From: Undaria pinnatifida
Lineage: Eukaryota; Sar; Phaeophyceae; Laminariales; Alariaceae
Assembly (NCBI GenBank): GCA_012845835.1
Contig: JABAKD010000006.1
Span: 6,502,318 to 6,566,317, forward strand
Reading direction: 5' to 3'
Length of the DNA stretch: 64,000 bases
Shown: piece after piece, positions 1-9,732 of the stretch
How positions within the stretch are numbered: position 1 is the stretch's first letter
Layout: each line of letters starts with the position of its first letter
The notes under the pieces: model-generated
Database searches by the model: none
What the model saw: only the letters and a program-made list of their open reading frames with translations
Told to the model about the DNA's origin: nothing
Position numbers and translations under genes: made by a program

Positions 1-542
1 CACCCGGACTTTTGTCTGACGAGAAGGGACTTGGTTTTGTTTTTGCGGGAGCGTCGCAACTGGCGTGGGATGACAGGCGCATAGCGGACAGAGTAGAAGT
101 GACGTTCCGCGCGTCCAAGTCAGACAACAAGAGGTTGGGAGCAACGGTTACCAGGACGAGCGTAACGGTAGGGAAGGATCAAGCGACGAGGGGTGTGAGT
201 GGTTACGGGGCCCTGGAAATAATTCTGGACCTGCTAGACCTTCACCCCGAATTGAGCGGGTCAGCACCACTCATGCAGACACGCACGGCAAGCGGGTGGA
301 AGGTTATCTCGCGTGCGGTAGCGACGAAGGCCTTGAGGCGGATGGTCAGTAGTTTGGGGAGAGACCCGACGCAGTACGCCTTACACTCAGGTAGGATTGG
401 TGGGGCTACGCAGTTGGCGGCACAAGGTGCTTCGGACATTCAGATCCAAAGAGCGGGGAGGTGGAAGTCTCTGGCGTTCATGGTTTACGTAAGAGCGGGA
501 GGGGAGGGGGCAGACTTTGTGTCAGAAGCTCTAACAAGGTAA
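1..542 (+). CDS. Tyrosine recombinase, 3' part (retroelement-type)
   Basis: The reading frame is already open at the window edge and ends with TAA at 540-542, so this is the C-terminal part of a longer gene. The C-terminal half has the layout of a tyrosine recombinase: an HSGR (HxxR) box at 384-395, an AGRW segment where the family usually has H or W, and a Tyr in MVYVR at 486-488 in the place of the nucleophile. An upstream Arg/Lys-rich stretch could hold the first catalytic Arg. Such enzymes cut and rejoin DNA through a phosphotyrosine. In DIRS/Ngaro-type retroelements the gene lies 3' of the reverse transcriptase and integrates a circular intermediate. The repeat arrangement just downstream (603-1027) suits that class. 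No RT is visible because the element continues off the window. A Crypton-like transposon is the alternative. Confidence 0.8.
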   Translation, partial: PGLLSDEKGLGFVFAGASQLAWDDRRIADRVEVTFRASKSDNKRLGATVTRTSVTVGKDQATRGVSGYGALEIILDLLDLHPELSGSAPLMQTRTASGWKVISRAVATKALRRMVSSLGRDPTQYALHSGRIGGATQLAAQGASDIQIQRAGRWKSLAFMVYVRAGGEGADFVSEALTR

Positions 543-602
543 GGCGGGAAGAGAATTAACACATAAGTTTCAGAGATATTCGGGCTTGCCCAATGGAGAA
601 AA

Positions 603-791
603 GTGGGGCCAGGGTTTCCGTTTTTCTCGGCGGTACGGGGCCGAAACGTAAACGTAGCGGGTTAGCCCGAAGGGTGTTTTTCCATGTTTAGTTCTGGGAG
701 TAGGTTATCCCATTGTACCATGTGGGTGCCTTACAGGCATCATTTTACTGCGTAAATTAATTCCACAATTCTTGAGCCAAAATATAACAAA
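603..791 (+). repeat. Split terminal repeat, first copy (B1-like)
   Basis: A 189-bp unit starting GTGGGGCCAGGG and ending AATATAACAAA. It is repeated essentially without change at 839-1027, a period of 236 bp. It lies 60 bp after the recombinase stop codon. In Ngaro/PAT-type elements the 3' end reads B1-A2-B2, and this unit would be B1. A plain tandem duplication is the alternative. Confidence 0.75.
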
Positions 792-838
792 TTAATATAT
801 TCAAATTCATTTCGAATATGGAGTTTGTGCAATTTGAG
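792..838 (+). repeat. 47-bp spacer between repeats (candidate A2)
   Basis: An AT-rich 47-bp segment between two identical 189-bp units. In a split-direct-repeat retroelement this position is A2, and a copy (A1) should lie at the 5' end of the element, upstream of this window. Confidence 0.4.
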
Positions 839-1027
839 GTGGGGCCAGGGTTTCCGTTTTTCTCGGCGGTACGGGGCCGAAACGTAAACGTAGCGGGTTA
901 GCCCGAAGGGTGTTTTTCCATGTTTAGTTCTGGGAGTAGGTTATCCCATTGTACCATGTGGGTGCCTTACAGGCATCATTTTACTGCGTAAATTAATTCC
1001 ACAATTCTTGAGCCAAAATATAACAAA
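839..1027 (+). repeat. Split terminal repeat, second copy (B2-like)
   Basis: Second copy of the 189-bp unit at 603-791. Identity ends at AATATAACAAA; the sequence then diverges (AGTCTG here, TTAATA after the first copy). This sets the likely 3' boundary of the recombinase-bearing element near 1027. Confidence 0.75.
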
Positions 1028-1189
1028 AGTCTGTTTGTGTCACATGCAGACGGGTGGAAAGTTCAGTTTAATTCAATAAACACACACCGGGGACGACGGC
1101 CTTGTGGGTTTCATAATGAATGGAACTAACTCATACCTGGTACGAAATACGACGTAGTCTATATAATATATACGGAGTATACAATAAAT

Positions 1190-1785
1190 CGCCTAGACCT
1201 AGCACCACGCGTATAGCAAACCCCTACATCTATGCGACCTAAAGCGTTCCCCCCCCGCCCCCCGCCCCCCGCCCACCCCGGCATATTTCCTCCCCCCTCC
1301 CCCACAAGAAGGGTTTACAGTTTCCACGCAAAAATTGACGTCCCCTCCACCCCTGCCCCCTTCCCGCCCCCCTTTTGATCAAAATCAGGCCCCTACGTCT
1401 TAAAAACTCCGCCCTCCCCTCACCAGTTATTCGACTTACAGTATTCACTTGATAAACTGATGCATTTCCTTCCACAGCTAGCTGTCAGATTTTGTCCCCC
1501 TCAGAAACGGGTTTTATAGTTACCGCGCACAGACTGCCTAACATCACCCTGTTGACCCTGATAGCTACACTGTAGTTGCAAGGGGAGTCGTCGACCTATA
1601 TCCTTCATGAGGACACACAAGCCGTAATACGCGCGATCGGAGTATCACACACAGCTTGCAAATAAATATGAGTTTCGACAAAATATTCGATCTCACAGCT
1701 AGCTGGAGCGTATATCAATTTTTATAATCGACAAAACATTCGATCTCACAGCTGGAGCGTAAATTAATTTTTATAATTATATAAA
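1190..1785 (+). repeat. rep-A dispersed repeat, long copy
   Basis: A modular repeat seen at least ten times in the window. In this orientation it begins CGCCTAGACCTAGCACC and passes through long C runs. A conserved body follows, running from CCACAGCTGTCAG through CGCGCACAGACTG, GACCTATATCCTT and CGCGATCGGAGTATCACACA. It ends GATCTCACAGCTGGAG followed by an AT-rich tail. The last module is duplicated here (near 1680 and 1735). No protein is encoded. It forms a head-to-head pair with the next copy. Confidence 0.75.
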
Positions 1786-1809
1786 CGATGTATATTATAA
1801 AAATTAAAG

Positions 1810-2200
1810 TATATATAATATTATAAAAATTAAAATACACTCCAGCTGTGAGATCGAAGATTTCGTCGAAACTCATCTTTGCAAGCTGTGTGTGATACTC
1901 CGATCGCGCGCATTACGAGTTGTGTGTCCTCATTAAGGATATAGGTCGGCGACTCCCCTTACAACTACAGTGTAGCTATCAGGGTCAACAGGATGATTTT
2001 AGTCAGTCTGTGCGCGGAAACTATAAAACCCGTTTCTGAGGGGGACAAAATCTGACAGCTGTGAAGGGAAAGGGGGGCCTGGTTTTGATCAAAAGCGAGC
2101 GGGTTTGGAGGGGGGTCGGGGGGGGGGGGGGGGGGGCAAGGGGCAATTTGTGCATGTAAGCTATAAATCCTTTCGAGGGGATAAATCTGACGGTTTTGGC
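1810..2200 (-). repeat. rep-A, inverted copy
   Basis: Reverse-complement copy of the rep-A body (CTCCAGCTGTGAGATCGAAG through GACAGCTGTG), facing the copy at 1190-1785 across about 40 bp of AT-rich sequence. It ends in a G run near 2120. Together the two copies can fold into a long cruciform. Confidence 0.75.
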
Positions 2201-2217
2201 TATGTAGTAGACTATAT

Positions 2218-2325
2218 ACAACCCGTAACACGCGCGATCGGAGTATGATACACAGCTTGCAAAAGAGAGTTTCGACAAAATATTTGATCTCACAGCTGGA
2301 TGAAGTGTACTTTTATTTTTATAAT
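2218..2325 (+). repeat. rep-A, 3' fragment
   Basis: Only the terminal module (CGCGCGATCGGAGTATGATA to CTCACAGCTGGATGAAGTG plus AT tail) is present, directly abutting the inverted copy. Confidence 0.65.
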
Positions 2326-2335
2326 ATATTCGCGC

Positions 2336-2579
2336 ACTTTTTGTTTGCAGCTTCTGGACAAGCCGTGGTCACAAGTGGCGTCCCTTCTCCCCCTAATTTC
2401 TTGCCTTCAATTTTTTCGCGCATAAGGTTCAGCAATCCCACTGCTCGTCGATTTTTCATCGAGTGTTGCTAACTCACGCTCTTGAGTTTTTCGCAAGCCA
2501 ATTTGTACGCAACACAAAGTCCCCACGAATTTATTTATATGAGTATGCACTCGGGGGGATTTGAACTCACGATACTGAC
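2336..2579 (-). repeat. SINE-like repeat, second unit of a dimer
   Basis: Read on the minus strand, this unit starts with a B-box-like GAGTTCAAATCC (plus 2557-2568) and lacks the A-box part. It shares the body of the neighbouring unit with a 261-bp offset (CTTCTGGACAAGCC at 2351 and 2612) and ends in an A-rich tail (T-rich on plus, 2338-2347). Confidence 0.6.
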
Positions 2580-2943
2580 TTTTTTTTTTTTTGTACACTT
2601 TTACTTTCCAGCTTCTGGACAAGCCGTGGTCACAGGTGTCACCCCTTCTCCTCCCCGGTTCTTGCCTTCAATTTTTATCGCGCATAGGGTTCAGCAATCC
2701 CACTGCTCGTCAATTGTTCACCGAGTGTTGCTAACTTACGCTCTCGCGCTTTCCGCAAGTCAATTTGTCCACAAGAAAAAGTCCCAACGAATTTTTGCGA
2801 GTATGCACTCGGCGGGGCTCGAACTCACGAAACTGACCTATGCCAGGCTCGAGGATAACCTCACACGCCACCGGGGCGACCGGTTATAGATCTATACCAT
2901 GCTGGAGGATAACTTGATGCGCCACCGAGTCGACGGGCATATA
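2580..2943 (-). repeat. tRNA-like SINE, complete unit
   Basis: On the minus strand the unit has an A-box-like TGGCGTGTGAGG (plus 2859-2870), a B-box-like GAGTTCGAGCC (plus 2816-2826), an unrelated body of about 200 bp, and a run of 13 A (plus 2580-2592). This is the usual order of a Pol III SINE. The tRNA-like head is itself doubled, with a related 48-bp segment at 2897-2943. A more diverged head relic lies near 32190-32262. Confidence 0.6.
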
Positions 2944-3054
2944 GTATACCGATGAGTGCTCCTTCATGACTTTCCTGAAGTGAAATGGTTGAAAAAAAAC
3001 AATAATACAGTATTGTGCATCATCTCTGGCCATCCTATAAGATAAGTTGCGGAG

Positions 3055-3125
3055 CTGAGTCTCGATCAAAATCCATTGTGGTCGATCTCATAGCTAAATG
3101 AAGTGCATTTTTTTTTTCTTTATAA
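3055..3125 (+). repeat. rep-A terminal fragment
   Basis: Short remnant ending GATCTCATAGCTAAATGAAG followed by a T-rich tail. It belongs to the subfamily also seen at 33125-33385 and 44390-44645. Confidence 0.5.
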
Positions 3126-3129
3126 TGAG

Positions 3130-5284
3130 CAATTGATGAGGAGCGTTCACAGATAGATACACCTACACATCTCACATCCACATCCTACACTACTAGCGCA
3201 CGACACCAGCACCAGCACATCAGACAGACATCATCGGTCGGACATAGCAGATGCTCTAGATAGCCTCATAAACCCACTTCGAGGCGTGGTAGACAGAGCA
3301 GTAGTCTTTGTTCTGTTCTAGTCTAGCAAACATGGTAAAGCTACAGCAAGCCTCGGAATCGGATGGGGACCGCCAACATGGCCAGCAACGCGCGTCGTTG
3401 GAAAAGGCAACAACCCGTACAACCAATGACAAAGAAAGGTATTTTCTCCGTAGAGAAGGGTACCTACCACCCGTAGGGTTTTTACTGTCGCTGTGTTAGC
3501 TGTGCTACTCATGGCAAAGAGGGGCTTTGGTCCCTTAGATGGTGCAACTGGTGTCCTTTTCACTGTTCCTGTGGTGCCAACTTGACGGTACTACTCTCGG
3601 CGGAGAGCGGTATTTGTCCCACAGAGAAGAGCATTACTCGCAGAGTTTTCGCTGTCTCTAAATTACTAGCTGATACTCAGGCAGAGAGCGTCATTTATTC
3701 CATAGATAATCTCACCACTTAGATAGCGTAGAAGATGGATTTCGCAGTGCTGCGATATCGCCCCTCGTTCCTAATTCCCAAGTAAGTATGTGTTTGCACC
3801 GTTTGTCCTGGAGAGTGCCACGTCACGCGAACATTTGCTATTTGCGACTCACGGCAGAGAGAGGTACGTATCCCGCAGGAGAAGAGGGTAGCATTCGTAG
3901 CGTTTTTGCTGGCGCTGCGCCAACTACCATCATCAGGGCAGAAAATGGTATCAAGTAATCATCTCATGGGCAAAGACCTCATTTAGTTTGTTGAATTTTA
4001 TCTGTGCTCCGGCAGCGTATCGCTCCTCGCGACTAATAAGGGGTGTTGTAGCTCTCTCACCACGTCGGTTGTACCGTAGAATCAAAGATAATGCAAGGAC
4101 ACCCGAATACAATAGGAGATATTTACTTTTGCGACCGCTACTCATGCTGGGTATGAGTTGCGCCTCACGGAGGGGCGGGGTAAAATTATCGCGCCATTCA
4201 TGGCAGTAGTGCGTAGGACCATGTGTCCTAGCATCTCTACAACGCCGGGACGGAGCACGCCAATTTTTTAACAACCAGACAGACATTGCTGCGCGCACCA
4301 CGCGCGAATCGACATGACTCACGCGAGTGGGGCGGTTCTTCTCCGTTCGCTTCTTCTGCTTCTCGCCTCCTGCTTCGTTGCGTCCATTATGTTTGCACTA
4401 CATCCAGCTCCCTCCCTTTTCGTAACTCTGATCCGGGGTCACATAGCAAGCACTCGTCTCCTCGCTCACGACGGCGCGTGCCGTCTTTTTTACTGCGAGA
4501 AATAGTCGTCTCTCTGTGCTTCCCCCGTCGACTCGCGGTGCATTGTATATGCACACAATATTATTAGGCGAACGCTTTGCCTCCACTTCTCTCTTGACAA
4601 GAGAGAGGCTCGAACCCGGGTATCAACCTTACTTAGTACGGAGTATTTGTCGATATTGGTCGCGGGACTACCAACGACGATTCCTTTCGTTTGCCCCTTC
4701 TATTCCGGCTACGTAGGGTACCTTTGGGGGGCACTGGGCATGAAGGCGATGAGGTCGGTAACGACACCACCGTCGTGAGATATAGAGGACCACCCACATC
4801 GCCCATGATGTGGTTGTCATGTGGTTACTCCGTACTGTTCCTGACGACGGCAGTAGTGGTGCCCATATCGACATCATCGCCCCTGTCCCCAATAAAAAAT
4901 CGACATTGAAGAGTAAATCGAGAAAAAACACAGCGGTAAAGCGAATGTCCAGGATGCACGGCGCCTTAAGCCGGAGGGTGGAATGTGAAACAATGGCTGC
5001 GGTATCTAGCCGGGTAGGGTATGGGCCTCTTAGCACGGTAATGGCTTGGGAAGGGGGAAGGGGGGGCGTCCTGCCCAAGAATCTGAAGGAAGCCTGGGTC
5101 TGACCATCATCGTCTTGAAATTTGTGGGCCTTCCAATGGCCGTCACAAGATAGCGTAAAACCGCCATGACTTCTTCGCTATATTGCGTTCTTTCCCCAGT
5201 GCCATCGATGATGCACTCGATACTCTCTATGAGCCCAATGCCGTCTTTATTTTCTCGCTGTGGTCTGCTATTAATAGCATGACA
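3130..5284. other. No recognised gene; degenerate internal repeat
   Basis: Short ORFs on both strands have no recognisable domain. Between 3433 and 3960 a loose motif (GGCAGAGAG..GGTA..T.CC..AGAGAAGAG) recurs near 3433, 3603, 3683 and 3857 with spacings of about 170, 80 and 174 bp, suggesting an old array. A GGGTTCGAGCC string on the minus strand near 4610-4620 lacks a pairing T-stem. Confidence 0.35.
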
Positions 5285-5760
5285 ATTTTTCTCTTTTCCT
5301 CTCCTTGCTTCCTCTTCTGGTCTTGTCCTTTGTTGCTGTTCTTGTCTTGTCCTTTCTTTGCATTTATTTTTCGTTTTTTGCTTTCTTCTCTGTTCTTTCC
5401 TTTATCTTCTTTTCTTTGTTTTTTTTTGTCCAGTTGACTTGCGTCTGTCGTATGCGTCGTGACAGGTTCTACGTGCAATATACACGTGGTAGTCTTTCTT
5501 GGGTGGCGAGCGGTACACTCTGCTTTTTCAGGCGCTAGTAGTGACCCGCATGCACCAGTATGGACCTGGGACATCGTATGGTGTCTTTCTTTTCTTTCGT
5601 TTTCCTTTTTCGGTTTCTTTTTTCGCTTTCATCTCTTTTCTTTCCTTTCCTTTCTCCCCTTTATGTTGTTTGTTTGTTTTTTCCAATTGACTTGCGTCTG
5701 TCGTGCGTATGCGAAGTGATAGATACTACGTGTAATATGAACGTGGTAGTCTTTCTTGGG
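5285..5760 (+). repeat. rep-C repeat: T-rich leader and two 5' modules
   Basis: Two pyrimidine-rich stretches (about 5285-5435 and 5580-5680) each lead into the same module, GACTTGCGTCTGTCGT...GTGGTAGTCTTTCTTGGG (5433 and 5687). The second module is cut at 5760 by a rep-B insertion and resumes at about 5909. The full order is seen uninterrupted at 53815-54202. Confidence 0.65.
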
Positions 5761-5908
5761 TGTGTGTGTTCTTCACATTAAACCGTTCTTCTACTCGTCG
5801 ACATCCAGCACACCCAGTGTCCGTACTGATTCTTCACCCTAGAAAGATCAGCTCTGTGGTCACAAGCTACGACACAGAGATAATGCATCGTAATGCATTC
5901 GACAACGT
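5761..5908 (+). mobile_element. rep-B insertion (about 148 bp) inside rep-C
   Basis: A unit from TGTGTGTGTTCTTCACATTA to GCATTCGACAACG sits exactly between two parts of a rep-C copy that are contiguous at 53815-54202, so its ends are defined by the empty site. Near-identical copies lie at 6741-6882 and 13041-13191. A possible GTG target duplication flanks it. No ORF. Class unknown: short SINE-like or MITE-like. Confidence 0.7.
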
Positions 5909-6178
5909 GGCAGGCAGTAAATTCGGTTTTTCCAGGCGCGAGTTATGAGACGTATGAACCAGATATAAACCTGGCACATCGTAGACCGACTGCCGATTTC
6001 ACTTTTATATGTGTCTGGTGGAGGCATGGATTGCGTCAGTTGTGGTATACGCGTGTACCACCTTGGGTTGTTTGTGTTCATCCCTGGTGTATTCCTCAGC
6101 TCCAGAGTGACTGGAGCCTGTCCTGTGACCATGGACTTGATTATTATGCGAGTTAACGTGATAACAACAACAACAACA
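5909..6178 (+). repeat. rep-C 3' part with (CAA)n tail
   Basis: Continuation of the interrupted rep-C copy. It contains the small hairpin CTCCAGAGTGACTGGAG, the segment ATGGACTTGATTATTATGCG and a tail of CAA triplets. A 3' microsatellite tail is typical of LINE/SINE insertion by target-primed reverse transcription. Confidence 0.65.
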
Positions 6179-6364
6179 ACATGCTGACTCCCGATTTCAT
6201 TTTTGTATTGTTTCTGGTGGAGTCATTGTCGTCTCATCACAGTAAATCTTGTCAAAAATCTAGAGTACGTGATCACACAAAGGTGCTGAAGCCCTAGTCT
6301 AGGAGGATCCGAAAACCCAAAAAGAATCAAAATTCGTCCGGGAAATACTATGCTTTTCCGCCTG

Positions 6365-6620
6365 ATAACGCACGACACGAAGAAGACGCACTAGTGAAAT
6401 GATCCAATGTGCAAACTGAACTCACGTGGCCGCGGGTATCGGCATAGAATTCCCGCGTTCCCACAACCATCCAACTCGCGGCCACCAACTACGGCGATTG
6501 GGCCGCCTGCACCGCACGAACCGCAAGGTAATCGTGGGCACAGACCAACGCGCCTGCTGTCTGGAGCGCTGTCAGAGTGACGACCCGCGGGCATGCAGTC
6601 AAAAAGAGCAATCGAACCAA
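6365..6620 (+). repeat. Inverted-duplicate segment (partner at 11163-11440)
   Basis: About 255 bp that reappears in reverse complement at 11163-11440. Shared landmarks are the segment from CACGAAGAAGACGCACTAGT to GCAAACTGAACTCAC and GACGACCCGCGGGCATGCAG. A shorter related piece (CCACGCAGTCAAAAAG) is at about 26256. No ORF is conserved between the copies. Confidence 0.6.
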
Positions 6621-6740
6621 AAGCTCACATACAAATAATAATGATCGCCCCGTCTTCGCGGGTTATCGGACAGGCTGCAGCGCAGCTACGACGCCCGTGC
6701 CTAAAAATGGAAAATTCTGGGGGTCGTTCCCCATGAAGGA

Positions 6741-6882
6741 TGTGTGTGTGCTCTTCACATTAAACCGTTCTTCTACTCGTCGACATCCAGCACACCCAGT
6801 GTCCGTACTGATTCTTCACCCTAGAAAGATCAGCTCTGTGGTCACAAGCTACGACACAGAGATAATGCATCGTAATGCATAC
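6741..6882 (+). repeat. rep-B copy
   Basis: Near-identical to 5761-5908 through GCATCGTAATGCAT, followed by unrelated sequence. Similarity to the other copies by eye suggests recent spread. Confidence 0.7.
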
Positions 6883-6914
6883 GTAGCTCTAACTCTAAGG
6901 CTACAACCCTTTAA

Positions 6915-7085
6915 ATATGCTACACTGCTGTAGTTCCATGGGGAATCGCCGACCTATATCCTTAATTAGGACACACACCCAGTCATACGCGCGATCGGAG
7001 TATCACACACACATCTGGCAAAGACGAGTTTCGACAAAATCTTCGATCTCAAGGCTGAGTGTATTTACTCCGTATATTTTTTGGT
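6915..7085 (+). repeat. rep-A 3' fragment
   Basis: Contains the conserved GACCTATATCCTTAATTAGG, CGCGCGATCGGAGTATCACA and terminal GATCTCAAGGCTGAGTG modules, with an altered tail. Confidence 0.65.
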
Positions 7086-8144
7086 GAATACAAGAGCTCC
7101 GCAGGGGTGCCGGCGTTCGCTGGCACCTATGCTACGGGTAGGGCAGGGCAGCACTTTGACCTGTTTGATTCAAAACTTTGTAGAGTGAAAAAGGTCGACA
7201 AAGAAGGTAATAATCTGCGCGTACGGTATGTAATTCAATTCCAAGAGTTCGATATACACTAACAATCATAACAAACTGTACGACTATCAATAGCTACCTG
7301 GTACCTTTTTTGAAGTGAAATTGATTCCGAGCTTCATTAATCAGATTTCGGTCGGATACATCCCATCGCACGCCAACTGACCCTGAAGTCTGGCGACGAA
7401 ACTTGTTGAGTGCGTTTCTTACGACACTTTTGCTCAATCAAGCATCCGGAGCCAGTAACGTGGCTGAACATGTCCGCTGCGTGTGATTAGAGAAGCTGTA
7501 CATGGACCAATTGCGTAATACAGCAAGCATTTAGTCCAGATCGAATCGATCGGTGCAACTTGCTTGGGTATCGTGTTGTTTCAGCAGCAGTGATACACTT
7601 CGCTTCTTTTTCCCATATATTTACCATTTATTGCAGTGTCTCTACCGACCTCATCCCCTCCATACCTCTTAAGGATACCCTACAGGAAATGTAAAAGGCA
7701 GAGCAAAACGAAAGTAGAGGGGCGGAAGATATAGGCTAAACAGAAGAAGAGGGAAAACTGGTTCAGCAACAACGAGCATGCCGGCTGTGTCTGCCTCATA
7801 CAAAATACGACAAAAATATTTCACGGAGCACCACCACTCTCGCCTAATCCATTTTCCTTATCTGCGTTATTTCACGTCAAGGCCCCTCCGTGACGACACT
7901 TACTACCATTTCCTACCCGGCCCAACTGAGGGCACCCGGCGAGAAGAGGCAGACATGGTTCGCTCCCGAAGAAAAGTGGAAATGGAATTCAAACCAAGGG
8001 GGGTAGACTATAGTCATTTGCGGGTACAATATTCAAAACACATAATAACAGAACTTGGATACTTACTTGTCATTAGACCTTTACCCCCCCGCCACTAGGG
8101 CGGTCGTCTGGTCAGTCAGGTATTATTGTACCCAACATACATAT
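7086..8144. other. No recognised gene
   Basis: A 68-codon plus frame (7059-7262) overlaps the rep-A end and closes with a coding-like stretch (CRVKKVDKEGNNLRVRYV). It could be the tail of a decayed retroelement protein, but no domain is recognisable. A 106-codon frame at 7778-8098 is also unassigned. Confidence 0.3.
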
Positions 8145-8510
8145 TATGAAAATATAAGTGCACTCCAGCTGTGAGATCGAAGATTTGTCGAAACTCGCCT
8201 TTGCAAGTTGAGTGCGATACTCTGATCGCGCGTAGTATTACTGGATGTGTCCTCGTTGAGGATATAGGTCGGCGACTCCTATTGGAACTACAGTTCAGCT
8301 TGTACCAGGATCAGCAGGGTGATGCCAATCAGTCTGTGCGCGAAAGCTAAAAAACCGGTTTTGGAGGGGGACAAAAATTGACAGCTGTGGAAGGAATTGC
8401 ATCAGTTAACAAGAGTGTGTTCTGTGAGTCGTAAGACCGGTGAGGGGAGGGCGGAGGTTTTAAGAGAGTGAGGGCCTAGTTTTGAACAACAGGGAGCTAC
8501 GTACCACAAT
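8145..8510 (-). repeat. rep-A, minus-strand copy
   Basis: Begins with the AT tail and CTCCAGCTGTGAGATCGAAG, passes the conserved body to GACAGCTGTGG, and reaches the upstream module (GGTGAGGGGAGGGCGGAGG). The long G run of other copies is missing here. Confidence 0.7.
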
Positions 8511-8666
8511 AATACAGAAATCGACTATGCGAGTTGCCAGGCATTATTAGCGAAGTGTTCTGCGGGGCGAGCAGTGATACACTTTCATTGAGTTCAATTT
8601 CACTTCTAGTAACTTCATCGGGAGGCCCCTCAACCGGCATTTTGTATGGGTTAGGTGTAGGGCTAG

Positions 8667-9732
8667 TTTCATGGTTGTGAAAAACACAATAGAGGAAGTT
8701 CTTCCCTGGTCGGGCCGCGGTAAAACTCTCATATTTTGGCATATTGGGTAGTCTATGCGTGGTCGTGTATTTGCTCTTCACTACGAAACGACCTTTCCAC
8801 CAATCCAATACACCACTAGCACAACCGGTGTCCCGTACAAATGCCGAGACGACTTTGCTGTGGTCACAAACTACCAGTACTGCAAATTACAAGGGAGAGA
8901 TACAGAGATTGTTACATAGTAATGCAAGTCCACTGCCCCCATTCTTCAGCGAGGTAAATTGTCCTTGCAGACCAATGCTACGATTTGGGGTTGGGTCCCC
9001 TTTCAAATGCCTTTTTTTACAGTGGTGGCCCGAAGTCACTCGGACGAATGAACCTTGTTCATTTGCGGTCGTGAGCTGGTTAATTTTTCATTTCGGCGAC
9101 ATCCATCCGAAACGCAGTTTCATGGTTGTGAAAAACACTTGAACGAAATTCTTTCCTGGTCGGACCGCGGTGAAACCCATTCATATTAGTATATCATGTA
9201 TGTGTGGTCGTGTGTTTGCTCTTCACTACGAAACGACATTTTCACCTATCCAATACATTACTAGCACAACCAGTGTCCCGTACAAATGCCAAGACGACTT
9301 TTTCTGTGGTCACAAACTACCAATACTGCAAATTACAAGGAAAAGATACAAAGATTTTCACATAGTGCAAGTCCACTGCCCCCATGTTTGCTCTTCACTA
9401 CGAAACGACATTTTCACCCATCCAATACATTACTAGCACAACCAGTGTCCCGTACAAATGCCAAGACGACTTTTTCTGTGGTCACAAACTACCAATACTG
9501 CAAATTACAAGGAAAAGATACGAAGATTTTCACATAGTGCAAGTCCACTGCCCCCATTCGGCAAGGTGAATTGTCCATGCAGACCAATGCTACGATTGGG
9601 GGTTGGATCCCGTTTTGAGGGCGTTTTTTTACAGTGGTGGCCCGGAGTCACTCGGACGAATGAACTCTGTTCCTTTGCGGCCGTGAACTGGTTTATTTGT
9701 ATTTTTTTGGCGACATCTATCCGCAACGCAAT
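8667..9732 (+). repeat. Segmental tandem duplication with internal triplication
   Basis: A unit starting TTTCATGGTTGTGAAAAACAC occurs at 8667 and 9118 (offset 451). Each unit contains a distant rep-B relative (CTCTTCACTACGAAACGAC) and a segment from AATTGTCC to CATCCG. In the second unit the rep-B-like part is doubled (9213-9384 and 9385-9556, period 172, nearly identical), giving three copies overall. Confidence 0.7.

Noticed and set aside
4590-4640. B-box-like GGGTTCGAGCC on the minus strand
   Set aside because: The flanking bases do not form a T-stem and no A-box is placed correctly.
5183-5781. Phe-rich, membrane-like ORFs
   Set aside because: They come from pyrimidine-rich leaders of the rep-C repeat.
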